The position numbers and the translations under genes were made by a program. From Acrocarpospora macrocephala (GTDB lineage Bacteria; Actinomycetota; Actinomycetes; Streptosporangiales; Streptosporangiaceae), in the NCBI RefSeq assembly GCF_009687865.1, contig NZ_BLAE01000060.1:1-64000 (forward strand): a stretch of 64,000 nucleotides of DNA. The letters run 5' to 3'. This document shows, one piece after another, positions 9,250-17,022 of the stretch. Under the pieces are notes generated by a model. It was not told the origin of the DNA. It saw nothing but the letters and a program-made list of their open reading frames with translations, and did no database searches. How positions within the stretch are numbered: position 1 is the stretch's first letter; every line of letters begins with the position of its first letter.

Positions 9250-9855
9250 GTGCCGAAAGACATAGTCGAGCAGTACCTCGCCGAGTTGTACGCGGCGACC
9301 GCCGCCGTGGACCACGCGCAGCTCAACGGGATCGCCGACGTCCTGATGCGGGCCTGGGAGACCGGCGCGACGATCTACACCCTCGGCAACGGCGGCTCCG
9401 CGTCGCTCGCCTCCCACCTCGCCTGCGACCTGGCCAAGAACACCTCCCCCGACCTCGGCACCGGCCCCTCGGTGCCGGGCGCCCGCCGGCTGCGCGTCGT
9501 CGCCCTGGCCGACAACTCCGCGCTGCTCACCGCGCTCGGCAACGACATCGACTTCGCCGACATCTACATGGAACAGCTCAAGATCGTCCTCACCGCCCGG
9601 GACACGGTCCTGGCCATCAGCGGCTCCGGGGCCAGCCCGAACGTGCTGCGCGCCATGCGGTACGCCCGCCTGCTCGGCGCGACCACCATCGCCTTCACGA
9701 GCACCCGCGCCACCGCGCGGCAGATGCTCGACCTCGCCGATCACGCGCTCCTGGCCCCGGTGGAGGTCATGGAACAGATCGAGGACCTGCACGTGATCTA
9801 CAACCACGTGCTCGCCACCGTCCTGCGGGAGCGAATCGCCCAGCGGGTCGCCTGA
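9250..9855 (+). CDS. SIS-domain phosphosugar isomerase (GmhA-like)
   Basis: This 201-aa single SIS domain has the phosphosugar-binding features of GmhA/DiaA-like proteins. These include TLGNGGSASLASHLACDLAKN at residues ~40-60, ISGSGASPNVLRAMRYAR at ~120-140 and a C-terminal helix VEVMEQIEDLHVIYNHVL. SIS proteins isomerise or bind phosphosugars. With a ROK kinase starting 2 bp downstream, it may process the sugar phosphate that the kinase makes. True GmhA needs a heptose pathway, for which there is no sign here, so the substrate is unknown. Confidence 0.82.
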   Translation: MPKDIVEQYLAELYAATAAVDHAQLNGIADVLMRAWETGATIYTLGNGGSASLASHLACDLAKNTSPDLGTGPSVPGARRLRVVALADNSALLTALGNDIDFADIYMEQLKIVLTARDTVLAISGSGASPNVLRAMRYARLLGATTIAFTSTRATARQMLDLADHALLAPVEVMEQIEDLHVIYNHVLATVLRERIAQRVA

Positions 9856-9857
9856 CC

Positions 9858-10826
9858 GTGGGCGCGACAAGGAACGGCGTCCTGGTGGCCGTCGACATCG
9901 GCGGCACGAAGACCGCGCTCGCGATCGCGGCCCCGCCGCCGGAGGCGAACGGCGCCTACCTCGCGCGGCGGCGATTCCCCACCCCCGCGACCGGCCGGGA
10001 AACCCTCGACACGCTGCTCGCCATCACCCGCGAACTGGCCGCGGACCACGCGGTGGCCGGCATCGGCGTCTCCTTCGGCGGCCAGGTCAGAACCGACCGG
10101 CCGCCCCACCTGAAATCCCTCGTCGTACCCGGCTGGGAGATCCTGGACCTGCGCGCCGAGTTCGCCCGCGCCTTCGGCGGCGCCCCCACTCTGATCGCCA
10201 ACGACGGTGAAGCGGCAGCCCACGGCGAGTACGTCAGCATGCCGGCCGGGGCGCGCCGCGACACCCTCGCGTACATCACCGTCAGCACCGGCGTCGGCGG
10301 CGCGTTCCTGCTCAACGGCCGCCCCCACCGGGGCCGCCACGGCCTCGCGGCCGAGGTCGGCCACATCCCCGTCCGCCCCGGCGGCCGCTGCCCCTGCGGC
10401 GGAACCGGCCACCTGGAGGCGTACGCCTCCGGCCCCGCCATCGCCCAAGCGGCCGAAGCCAGGCTGACCAACGCACGATCATCCCTGCACGACGTAATCC
10501 GCGAACGAGGCTCCCTCACCGCCAAGGACATCGACCAGGCCGCCCGCCACGGCGACGCCTTCGCCACCATGATCCTCGGCGAGGCCGGCACCCTCGTCGG
10601 CCGCGCCGCCGCCCTCATCGGCCTGCTCCTCGACCCCGACGCCATCATCATCGGCGGCGGAGTGGCCCAAGCCGGCGACGCCTTCTGGCACCCCCTCCAC
10701 ACCGCCGCCCGCCTCGACGCCCTCCACCCCACCGAGATACTCCCCGCCCGCCTCGGCCCCGACAGCGCCCTCCGCGGAGCCCTCGAACTCGCCCGCATGG
10801 CCGCCACGGAACTCCCGCCAAAGTAG
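9858..10826 (+). CDS. ROK-family sugar kinase
   Basis: This 322-aa protein has a DIGGTKTALAIA phosphate-binding motif near residue 13, a catalytic Asp in LIANDGEAAAHGEY, TGVGGAFLLNG, and the sugar-binding EVGH motif. ROK kinases phosphorylate glucose, N-acetylmannosamine or related sugars. The zinc signature is altered: it reads CPCGGTGHLE, where CxCGxxGCxE is expected, so a His stands in for the third Cys. There is no DNA-binding domain. It is co-transcribed with the SIS gene and fits as the kinase for glucose released by the GH15/GH31/GH13 enzymes. Confidence 0.88.
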   Translation: MGATRNGVLVAVDIGGTKTALAIAAPPPEANGAYLARRRFPTPATGRETLDTLLAITRELAADHAVAGIGVSFGGQVRTDRPPHLKSLVVPGWEILDLRAEFARAFGGAPTLIANDGEAAAHGEYVSMPAGARRDTLAYITVSTGVGGAFLLNGRPHRGRHGLAAEVGHIPVRPGGRCPCGGTGHLEAYASGPAIAQAAEARLTNARSSLHDVIRERGSLTAKDIDQAARHGDAFATMILGEAGTLVGRAAALIGLLLDPDAIIIGGGVAQAGDAFWHPLHTAARLDALHPTEILPARLGPDSALRGALELARMAATELPPK

Positions 10827-10866
10827 CGTCCGAGCACGTCCAGAACCGCGCGCGGGGCCGACACCG

Positions 10867-11142
10867 TTACTTGCAGATGGGAACGCAGACCCACTTGTCG
10901 TGCCAGAGCCAGCAATGCTCACACGGATCGGCGAGGTCCCGAGCGCCCTGCGCGGCAATCGAAACACGCTGTATCCCCAACGGCGCGAGCAGGCTCCCGA
11001 GCCCCGCCTCGTCACCCGCTTCGACGGCGGCGCTGAACTTGTCCTCGAAGTCCTTGTCATACTTGAGCAGGATGGCTAGCTCGTGGTACTGCCGGGCGTG
11101 ATTCAGCAGGTCATCCGCGGCAGGCCGAACATCGTAGGTCAT
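10867..11142 (-). CDS. Small protein with a Cys-rich C-terminal tail, unknown function
   Basis: This 91-aa protein starts at ATG 11142. The first ~70 residues are acidic and helical-looking (DLLNHARQYHELAILLKYDKDFEDKFSAAVE). The last 20 residues are different in character, with four Cys and three Trp (PCEHCWLWHDKWVCVPIC). A leader-like body plus a short Cys/aromatic tail recalls ribosomally made peptide precursors or small metal-binding proteins. No maturation enzyme is encoded nearby, so no function is assigned. It lies downstream of the DsbA-like gene on the same strand, with a 122-bp gap after the 77-aa gene. Confidence 0.6.
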   Translation of the reverse strand: MTYDVRPAADDLLNHARQYHELAILLKYDKDFEDKFSAAVEAGDEAGLGSLLAPLGIQRVSIAAQGARDLADPCEHCWLWHDKWVCVPICK

Positions 11143-11264
11143 GCGACGAGTTCTCCCCGAGGAAAAGCAGCCGAAGCCCGCCAGTGAAGGACCTTTACCC
11201 GACCGCGTCATGAACCTGGCACGGCGCCCGTCGTCGAGTGGGACGGGCTCGCCGCATCGCAGGA

Positions 11265-11498
11265 TCAGTCCTCCCGGACACCACCGACGGCGTTGATCTG
11301 CTCGGCGGTGAGGCCGGTGAGCAGGGCGACGCGGGCAAGGTTGGAGCCGTCGAGCTTGCCGGGTTGGGTCGATGACAGGGGCGGGAGCAGGCAGGCGTCG
11401 CCTTCGCACAGGGCCGCGTCGGCGTCGCCGAGGACCGTCAGCAGCCCTGTCGGTGCGTCGGGTTCGGGGGTCTGATCGGTTCTCGCGGGGCTGCTCAT
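11265..11498 (-). CDS. Small acidic protein with a CxxxxC motif, partner of the DsbA-like protein
   Basis: This 77-aa protein starts at an ATG that overlaps the stop of the DsbA/FrnE-like gene (ATGA), so translation is probably coupled. It contains the segment GDADAALCEGDACLLPP and a C-terminal helix ARVALLTGLTAEQINAV. I do not recognise a family. The Cys pair four residues apart and the coupling to a thiol oxidoreductase suggest a redox-related role, which is inference. Confidence 0.6.
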   Translation of the reverse strand: MSSPARTDQTPEPDAPTGLLTVLGDADAALCEGDACLLPPLSSTQPGKLDGSNLARVALLTGLTAEQINAVGGVRED

Positions 11499-12148
11499 GC
11501 CGCGTTCTCCTTCACCTTGGTCAGTACGTCGGCGAACGTCGTGGCGTCCTGGGCGCCGGAGACCGCGTACCTGCCGTCGAAGACGAAGAACGGGACGCCC
11601 CGGATGCCGTACCGCGCGGCCTGTTGCAGGTCGGCGCGCACGTCCGAGAGGTGTTCGTCGCTGTTGAGCGATCGCACGACGTCGTCGCGATCGAGACCGA
11701 TCTCCGCGGCGAGGTCCGCGAGTTCGCTGACGCGGCCCACGTGCCGGCCTTCGGTGAAATAGGCCGCCATCAGCCGTTCTTTCATCTCCGCCTGGCGTCC
11801 GCGTGCCTTCGCATAGTGCAGCAGCTCGTGTGCCCGGAGGGTTTTGGTCGGCTTGAGCCGGCCATAGTCGAACTCGAGTCCGACGGAGTGCGCGAGTTTC
11901 AAGACGTTCTGCTCCATTTCGCGCGCCTGCGCCAGAGTGACGCCCATTTTTTGCGCGATGAGCTGCACGTGGCTTTCTTCGACGTCCTCGGGTGTGTCGG
12001 GCGCGAGCTCGAAGGAGTGGAACTCGACCTCGACCGGCAGGCCGGACGCGGCGGCGCCCGCCTCGAACTTGCGCTTCCCGATGTAGCAGAACGGGCACGC
12101 GATGTCGGACCAGATGTCGACCTTTATGGTGCTGACCACGGCTGCCAA
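11495..12148 (-). CDS. DsbA-family oxidoreductase (FrnE-like)
   Basis: This 217-aa protein has a CPFC redox site near residue 18 (DIACPFCYIGKRKFE), a helical insertion at ~60-150, and the cis-Pro loop GIRGVPFFVFDGRYAVSGAQ. This matches FrnE/2-hydroxychromene-2-carboxylate isomerase-like DsbA proteins of the cytoplasm; no signal peptide is present. Such proteins act as disulfide isomerases or reductases, often in stress responses. It is divergent from a TetR regulator, with palindromes between them, so TetR control is likely. Confidence 0.9.
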   Translation of the reverse strand: MAAVVSTIKVDIWSDIACPFCYIGKRKFEAGAAASGLPVEVEFHSFELAPDTPEDVEESHVQLIAQKMGVTLAQAREMEQNVLKLAHSVGLEFDYGRLKPTKTLRAHELLHYAKARGRQAEMKERLMAAYFTEGRHVGRVSELADLAAEIGLDRDDVVRSLNSDEHLSDVRADLQQAARYGIRGVPFFVFDGRYAVSGAQDATTFADVLTKVKENAA

Positions 12149-12246
12149 CCTCGTTTCTCCCGTGATAAGTTGAGCTTCGCCTCAAGTTACCTTCCGTACG
12201 GTAACACCAACTTGAGGGAGCCATCAAGTTAGGGGGTGAGACCAGC
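12149..12246. promoter_or_regulatory. TetR-type operator between dsbA-like and tetR genes
   Basis: The 98-bp divergent gap contains nested inverted repeats. The inner one is GTTACC (12186-12191) / GGTAAC (12200-12205) around CCGTACGG, a common form of TetR/AcrR operator. The outer arms are CCTCAAGTT (12180-12188) and AACTTGAGG (12209-12217). Further half-sites AAGTTGAG and CAAGTT lie on either side. It probably controls both divergent genes. Confidence 0.6.
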
Positions 12247-12837
12247 ATGGCGCCTGCGGACAGTACGAGGGCGTTGCGCCGTGACGCTCGGGAGAACCTG
12301 GAAAAGCTCACGGCGGCGGCGGTCAAGGTGTTCCTGGCTCAGGGTTTCTGCGCCCCGCTGGAGGAGGTGGCCCGTGCCGCGGGGGTGAGCATCGGCACGC
12401 TCTACAACCGGTTCGGCACCCGCGAAGCGCTCATCGACGCCGTGGTTCCGGTCATCGCCGCGGACCGTACGGGCAGGCTGGCGGCGCAGGCGCAGGCGCA
12501 GCCCGACCCGTGGTCGCGGTTCCGGTTCTACGTGACGCGCCTGCTCGAGCTCCAGGCCGCTTCTCCCCCGGTCGACGACATCATGGCCCGCCGTTACCCC
12601 GGTTCGCAGGAGCTGACCAACCACTGCGACGACGCCCTCGCCCACGCGGCCCGGTTCATCGAGGCGGCCCAGGCCGACGGCAGTCTGCGCGGGGACTTCC
12701 GGATCGCCGACCTGACCGCCATGTTCCTCGCGAACTCCGGCATCCTGCGCGCGGCCACGACGGTCGAGGAGGACGCCTGGCGGCGACACCTCGAGTTCGT
12801 TCTGGACGGCCTACACGTCCACCGCGCGGCGGTTTAA
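12247..12837 (+). CDS. TetR-family transcriptional regulator
   Basis: This 196-aa protein has an N-terminal TetR helix-turn-helix at about residues 15-62 (LEEVARAAGVSIGTLYNRFGTREALIDAV) and a helical ligand-binding domain. TetR proteins typically repress themselves and a divergent gene until an effector binds. Here the divergent partner is the DsbA/FrnE-like oxidoreductase, so an oxidant or small toxic compound could be the signal. That last step is inference from context. Confidence 0.9.
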   Translation: MAPADSTRALRRDARENLEKLTAAAVKVFLAQGFCAPLEEVARAAGVSIGTLYNRFGTREALIDAVVPVIAADRTGRLAAQAQAQPDPWSRFRFYVTRLLELQAASPPVDDIMARRYPGSQELTNHCDDALAHAARFIEAAQADGSLRGDFRIADLTAMFLANSGILRAATTVEEDAWRRHLEFVLDGLHVHRAAV

Positions 12838-12888
12838 CCCCTCGCGTCCAGGGCAGACGGAGTTCCCCCCGTCTTAAGGCTGGTAACG

Positions 12889-14097
12889 ATGGGCATCGCG
12901 TGGGGTCTGTTCGGCCGGGACATCGCGGTCGATCTGGGTACCGCCAACACACTGGTCTACGTCCGCCGCAAGGGGATCGTCCTGAACGAGCCCTCAGTCG
13001 TGGCGATCAACCTGCACAACGATCGGATCGTCGCCGTCGGCAAGGCGGCCAAGCGGATGATCGGCCGCACCCCACCGCACATCGCCACGATCCGGCCGCT
13101 CAAGGACGGCGTCATCGCCGACCTGGACGCGGCCGAGCGCATGCTGCGGCACTTCATCAGGAAGGCGCACCGCAGCCGGTTCCTGTCCAGGCCCCGGATC
13201 GTGGTGGCCGTGCCGAGCGGCACGACCGGGATCGAGCAGCGCGCGGTCAAGGAGGCCGCCTACGAGGCCGGGGCCCGGCGGGTGCACATCGTCGAGGAGG
13301 CCATGGCCGCCGCGATCGGGTCGGGGCTGCGGGTCAGCGAGGCGACCGGGAGCATGGTCGTGGACATCGGCGGCGGCACCACCGAGGTGGCGATCGTGTC
13401 GCTGGGCGGGACCGTGGTGGCCAAGTCGATCCGGGTCGGCGGCGACGAGCTGGACGAGGCGATCATCACCTTCGTCAAGAAGGAGCACGCCCTCCTGCTC
13501 GGGGAGCACACCGCGGAACGGATCAAGATCACGCTCGGGGCCGTACAGGACGAGCGGTCGGCCGACGCGCCGAAGGGGCGGCATCGGACCGGCTTGCCGG
13601 TGGAACCGGTGGCCGACGAGGAGGCAGCCGAGGAACCGCCGGAGCGGACCGTGCCCGCGGCTCGCGGGTGGAACCCGTTCCGGCGGGCCGACCAGCCGTC
13701 GCAGGCCCCGCCAGGGGAGGCGGCGGCCGAGCCCGAGGTGACGACGATGACGATCCGGGGGCGGGATCTCGTCACCGGGCTGCCGAAGACCGCCGAGATC
13801 AACCGGGCCGAGATCAGCGAGGCCATCGAGGGCCAGGTCCAGACGATCATCGACGCGGTGCAGAGCACGCTCGACCAGTGTCCCGCCGAGCTGGCCGGAG
13901 ACCTGCTGGACAACGGGATCGTGCTCACCGGGGGCGGCGCCCTGCTGCGCGGCCTGGCGCATCGGCTCGGCAAGGCCACCGGCATGCCGATCCACCTCGT
14001 CGAGCGGCCGCTCTACTCGGTGGCGCTCGGCGCGGGACAGTGCGTCGAGCGGTTCGACGCGCTGCGCGAGGTCTTCCTGCCAGACTCCCGCCGCTAG
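12889..14097 (+). CDS. mreB: Rod shape-determining protein MreB with a ~65-residue internal insertion
   Basis: MreB is the bacterial actin that directs lateral wall synthesis. The actin signatures are present: IAVDLGTANTLVYV (phosphate 1), VVDIGGGTTEVAIVS (phosphate 2) and IVLTGGGALLRGL (adenosine). At 402 aa it is longer than the usual ~340. Between AERIKITLGAVQ and MTIRGRDLVTGLPKT, normally about ten residues apart, sits a Pro/Glu/Arg-rich, probably disordered insert at residues ~220-285. It is the first gene of an mre/rod operon. A promoter is expected in the short gap after tetR. Confidence 0.95.
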   Translation: MGIAWGLFGRDIAVDLGTANTLVYVRRKGIVLNEPSVVAINLHNDRIVAVGKAAKRMIGRTPPHIATIRPLKDGVIADLDAAERMLRHFIRKAHRSRFLSRPRIVVAVPSGTTGIEQRAVKEAAYEAGARRVHIVEEAMAAAIGSGLRVSEATGSMVVDIGGGTTEVAIVSLGGTVVAKSIRVGGDELDEAIITFVKKEHALLLGEHTAERIKITLGAVQDERSADAPKGRHRTGLPVEPVADEEAAEEPPERTVPAARGWNPFRRADQPSQAPPGEAAAEPEVTTMTIRGRDLVTGLPKTAEINRAEISEAIEGQVQTIIDAVQSTLDQCPAELAGDLLDNGIVLTGGGALLRGLAHRLGKATGMPIHLVERPLYSVALGAGQCVERFDALREVFLPDSRR

Positions 14098-14106
14098 GAA
14101 ACGCCG

Positions 14107-14829
14107 ATGAGAAGCCGCCCGGCCCGCGTGCTGCTGCTGCTCGCCGCCGTCTCCCTCCTGCTCATCGCCCTGGACCGCTGGACCCCGCTCGACCCGCTCC
14201 GCCGCGCCGGTTCCCTGCTGTACGGCACGACCGCCTCGCTCATCGCCGCCGCGACCAGGATCGGCGACAACGCGGACCGATTACGCGCCCTGGAACGCGA
14301 GAACGCGGCCCTTCGCGCCGACAACTTCACCCGGCGGCAGACCCCTGCGGCGATCACCTTGCCGGATCGCGCCTACCGCGGCCTGCCCGCCCACGCCGTC
14401 GGCTTCGCCCCCGGGACCATCACCATCGACATCGGCACCGGCGACGGCGTCACCCGCGACCTCACCGTCCTGAACGCCGACGGCCTGATCGGCCGCGTCA
14501 CCTGGGCCGGCCCGACCACCGCCACCGTCTCCCTGCTCACCGACCGCGCTTCCTCGATCGGCGCCCGGGTGCCCTCCGGCGAGGTGGGCACGATCACCGG
14601 CCACGACGACCTGCTGCTGTTGCGCCTGCTGAACCCCCAGGCCGCTCTCACGCCCGGCGACAGGGTGACCACGCTCGGCTCCGACAATCACCGGCCCTAC
14701 ATCCCCGGCGTGCCCATCGGTGAGGTCATCCGAGTCGACCCCACCCCGGGCGCGTCCACCCAGACCGCCCTGGTCCGCCCGTACGCCGCGCTCACCACCG
14801 TCGATCTGGTCACGGTGGTGCTCCCGTGA
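14107..14829 (+). CDS. mreC: Rod shape-determining protein MreC
   Basis: This 240-aa protein has one N-terminal membrane segment (residues ~9-25), a short coiled coil (DRLRALERENAALRADNF) and the MreC beta domain (GDGVTRDLTVLNADGLIGRV, GDRVTTLGSD). MreC links the cytoplasmic MreB to the periplasmic wall synthases and activates PBP2/RodA. It starts 9 bp after mreB and its stop overlaps the mreD start. Confidence 0.93.
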   Translation: MRSRPARVLLLLAAVSLLLIALDRWTPLDPLRRAGSLLYGTTASLIAAATRIGDNADRLRALERENAALRADNFTRRQTPAAITLPDRAYRGLPAHAVGFAPGTITIDIGTGDGVTRDLTVLNADGLIGRVTWAGPTTATVSLLTDRASSIGARVPSGEVGTITGHDDLLLLRLLNPQAALTPGDRVTTLGSDNHRPYIPGVPIGEVIRVDPTPGASTQTALVRPYAALTTVDLVTVVLP

Positions 14830-15326
14830 TGGCCGTCGTGCTGGTGCTGCTCGCGCCGGTGGCGCAGTTGATGGTGATCGGCCGGTGGGGTGGTCCCGAG
14901 CTGGCGCTGGTGGCCGTCGTGGTGCTGGCGCGGGCGGCGGGAACGGGGGCGGTGCTCGGGTTCGTGGCGGGGATCGCGGCGGATGTCGCGCCACCGGCGG
15001 AGCACACGATCGGGACCGGCGCCCTGGTCCTCACCTTCGCGGGGTACGCCGCCGGGCAGCTGGGCGCTCGCCGGTTCCAGGAGCGTTCCCTGTCGGCCTT
15101 CGGCGAGCGGTCCGCGGCAGAGAGGTCGGCGGCCTCCTGGGTCGGGCTGCTCGGCGTGATCACGGTGGCGGCCACCCTGGCGCTGGCCGGGCTCGACCTA
15201 GACGATCTCGCTTGGCAGGTCGGGTGGAACCTGGGGGCGGTGGTCGCGTGCGCCGTCGCGGTGGTGGGACTGTCGCGGCGGCGGATGAGGGCCGGGCGGG
15301 CTGTGCTGCGGAGGCGGTATGCCTAG
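14826..15326 (+). CDS. mreD: Rod shape-determining membrane protein MreD
   Basis: This 166-aa, very hydrophobic protein has about five membrane segments, as expected for MreD. Its position between mreC and the PBP2 gene supports the call more than sequence conservation, which is weak in this family. The start is either GTG 14826, overlapping the mreC stop, or ATG 14829. Confidence 0.88.
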   Translation: MMAVVLVLLAPVAQLMVIGRWGGPELALVAVVVLARAAGTGAVLGFVAGIAADVAPPAEHTIGTGALVLTFAGYAAGQLGARRFQERSLSAFGERSAAERSAASWVGLLGVITVAATLALAGLDLDDLAWQVGWNLGAVVACAVAVVGLSRRRMRAGRAVLRRRYA

Positions 15327-17022
15327 GCCGGGGCGGCTGCTCGTGTTGCACGTGGTCATCGGGGCGATGCTGATCACGTTGCTCGGGCGGCTCTGGTACC
15401 TGCAGGTGGCCGACGGCCCGGCCTACGTGCGGGCGGCGGCGGAGACGCGGGTCCGGACCGTGGCCATCGCGCCCGTGCGCGGCAGGATCCTGGACGCGAC
15501 CGGCCTGCCGCTGGTGGCCAACCGCACGGTGCCGGTCGTGGCGGTGGACTACATGGCGCTCACCCATCAGGCCGATGGAGGGCGCGCTGTGCTGGCGCGG
15601 CTGGCCGAGGTGCTGCGGGAGCCGTACGAGCGGGTGGCCGAGCGGGTGCGGTTGTGCGGTGGGGAGGTCCGGCGGCCGTGCTGGCCGGGGTCGCCGTACC
15701 AGCCGATTCCGGTGGCGGGCGAGGTGGACGTGCCGACGGCGCTGCAGATCACCGAGCGGCAGGAGGAGTTTCCCGGCGTCAGCACCGAACTCCAGCCGAT
15801 TCGCACGTATCCGCTGGGTCCGGCCGCCGTGCACACCCTGGGCTACGTCCAGGCCGGGACCGGGCAGGACGGTCTGGAGGCCGGGTACGACCGCGAGCTG
15901 GCGGGAACCCCCGGCCGCCGGGACGTGGTCGTGGGCAGCACCGGCGAGGTGGCGCACGTCCTGCGCGAGATCCCACCGGTCCCGGGGGCCGATCTCGTGA
16001 CCAGTCTCGACGCGCGGATCCAGCAGGTCAGCGAGCGCGCGCTCGCGGACGCCATCGCCGGGGCCCGGCGGCGGGGGCTGCCCGCGGACTCGGGCGCCGC
16101 CGTCGTGCTGGAGGCGGCGACCGGCCGGGTGACCGCGCTGGCGGCCAACCCCTCCTACAACCCGGAGGTGTGGACCGGCGGGGTGTCCCAGCGCGAATTC
16201 GAGGCGCTGCCGCTCGCGTCCAGGGCCGTGCTCGGGCAGTGGCCGCCCGGTTCGACGTGGAAGGTCGCCTCGGTGGCCGCCGCCGCGAAAGCCGGGTACG
16301 ACCTGTCCGCGAGCTACGACTGTCCCGGGAACTACCGGGTGGGCGACCGGTCGTTCCGCAACTTCGGCGGCCTCGCGCTCGGCCGGATGGACCTGCGCGA
16401 AGCCCTCGTGCAGTCCTGCGACACGATCTTCTACCGGATCGCGGACGAGCTCTGGGCCGACCGCAGGGACGGCGTCCTGGGCGAGGTGGCCAAGGGATTC
16501 GGGTTCGGCGCCAGGACCGGCGTCGACCTGCCTAGTGAGGCCAAAGGCGCGGTGCCCGGCACCGGCGACCTGCCGGGGCACGCGGCCAACTTCGCCATCG
16601 GCCAGGGAGACGTCCTGGTCACGCCGCTGCAACTGGCCCGCGCCTACGCCGCGATAGCCAACGGCGGCACGCTGTTCAGCCCCCGCGTGGCCAAGGCCGT
16701 CGTCCGCCCCGGCGGCGAAGTCATCCGGACGATCACCCCGCCGTCCGGACGTGTTCCGGTCCCGCCTGACGTCCTGGCGTTCATCCGCGACGCCCTGACC
16801 GACGTCCCCCGGACCGGCACGGCCGCCACCGCCTTCACCGGCTTCGCCCATTCCATCGCCGGCAAGACCGGAACAGCCGAAGTGTCCGGCCGTGCGGACA
16901 CGTCCTGGTTCGCCTCGTTCGACCAGCGGCACGTGGTGGTCGTGGTCGTCTCCCAGGGCGGCACCGGCGCGGAAACCGCGGCCCCTGCCGCCCGCGCGAT
17001 CTGGGAGGGCATCTCCCTATGA
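15319..17022 (+). CDS. mrdA: Penicillin-binding protein 2 (elongation transpeptidase)
   Basis: This 567-aa class B PBP has an N-terminal membrane anchor (residues ~6-25) and a dimerisation/pedestal domain with RGRILDATGLPL. The transpeptidase domain has all three active-site motifs: STWK (Ser at ~312), SCD (~366) and KTGTAE (~516). It cross-links peptidoglycan during elongation together with RodA. The start overlaps the mreD stop and the stop overlaps the rodA start, so the whole cluster should be one transcript. Confidence 0.95.
   Translation: MPRPGRLLVLHVVIGAMLITLLGRLWYLQVADGPAYVRAAAETRVRTVAIAPVRGRILDATGLPLVANRTVPVVAVDYMALTHQADGGRAVLARLAEVLREPYERVAERVRLCGGEVRRPCWPGSPYQPIPVAGEVDVPTALQITERQEEFPGVSTELQPIRTYPLGPAAVHTLGYVQAGTGQDGLEAGYDRELAGTPGRRDVVVGSTGEVAHVLREIPPVPGADLVTSLDARIQQVSERALADAIAGARRRGLPADSGAAVVLEAATGRVTALAANPSYNPEVWTGGVSQREFEALPLASRAVLGQWPPGSTWKVASVAAAAKAGYDLSASYDCPGNYRVGDRSFRNFGGLALGRMDLREALVQSCDTIFYRIADELWADRRDGVLGEVAKGFGFGARTGVDLPSEAKGAVPGTGDLPGHAANFAIGQGDVLVTPLQLARAYAAIANGGTLFSPRVAKAVVRPGGEVIRTITPPSGRVPVPPDVLAFIRDALTDVPRTGTAATAFTGFAHSIAGKTGTAEVSGRADTSWFASFDQRHVVVVVVSQGGTGAETAAPAARAIWEGISL

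Noticed and set aside
9250-9855. gmhA of a heptose pathway
   Set aside because: No other heptose-biosynthesis gene is present and the neighbours are alpha-glucoside genes, so only the SIS-isomerase family can be claimed.
10867-12148. Complete RiPP biosynthetic cluster around the Cys-rich small protein
   Set aside because: No radical SAM enzyme, lanthipeptide synthetase, YcaO, RRE protein, peptidase or exporter is encoded nearby.
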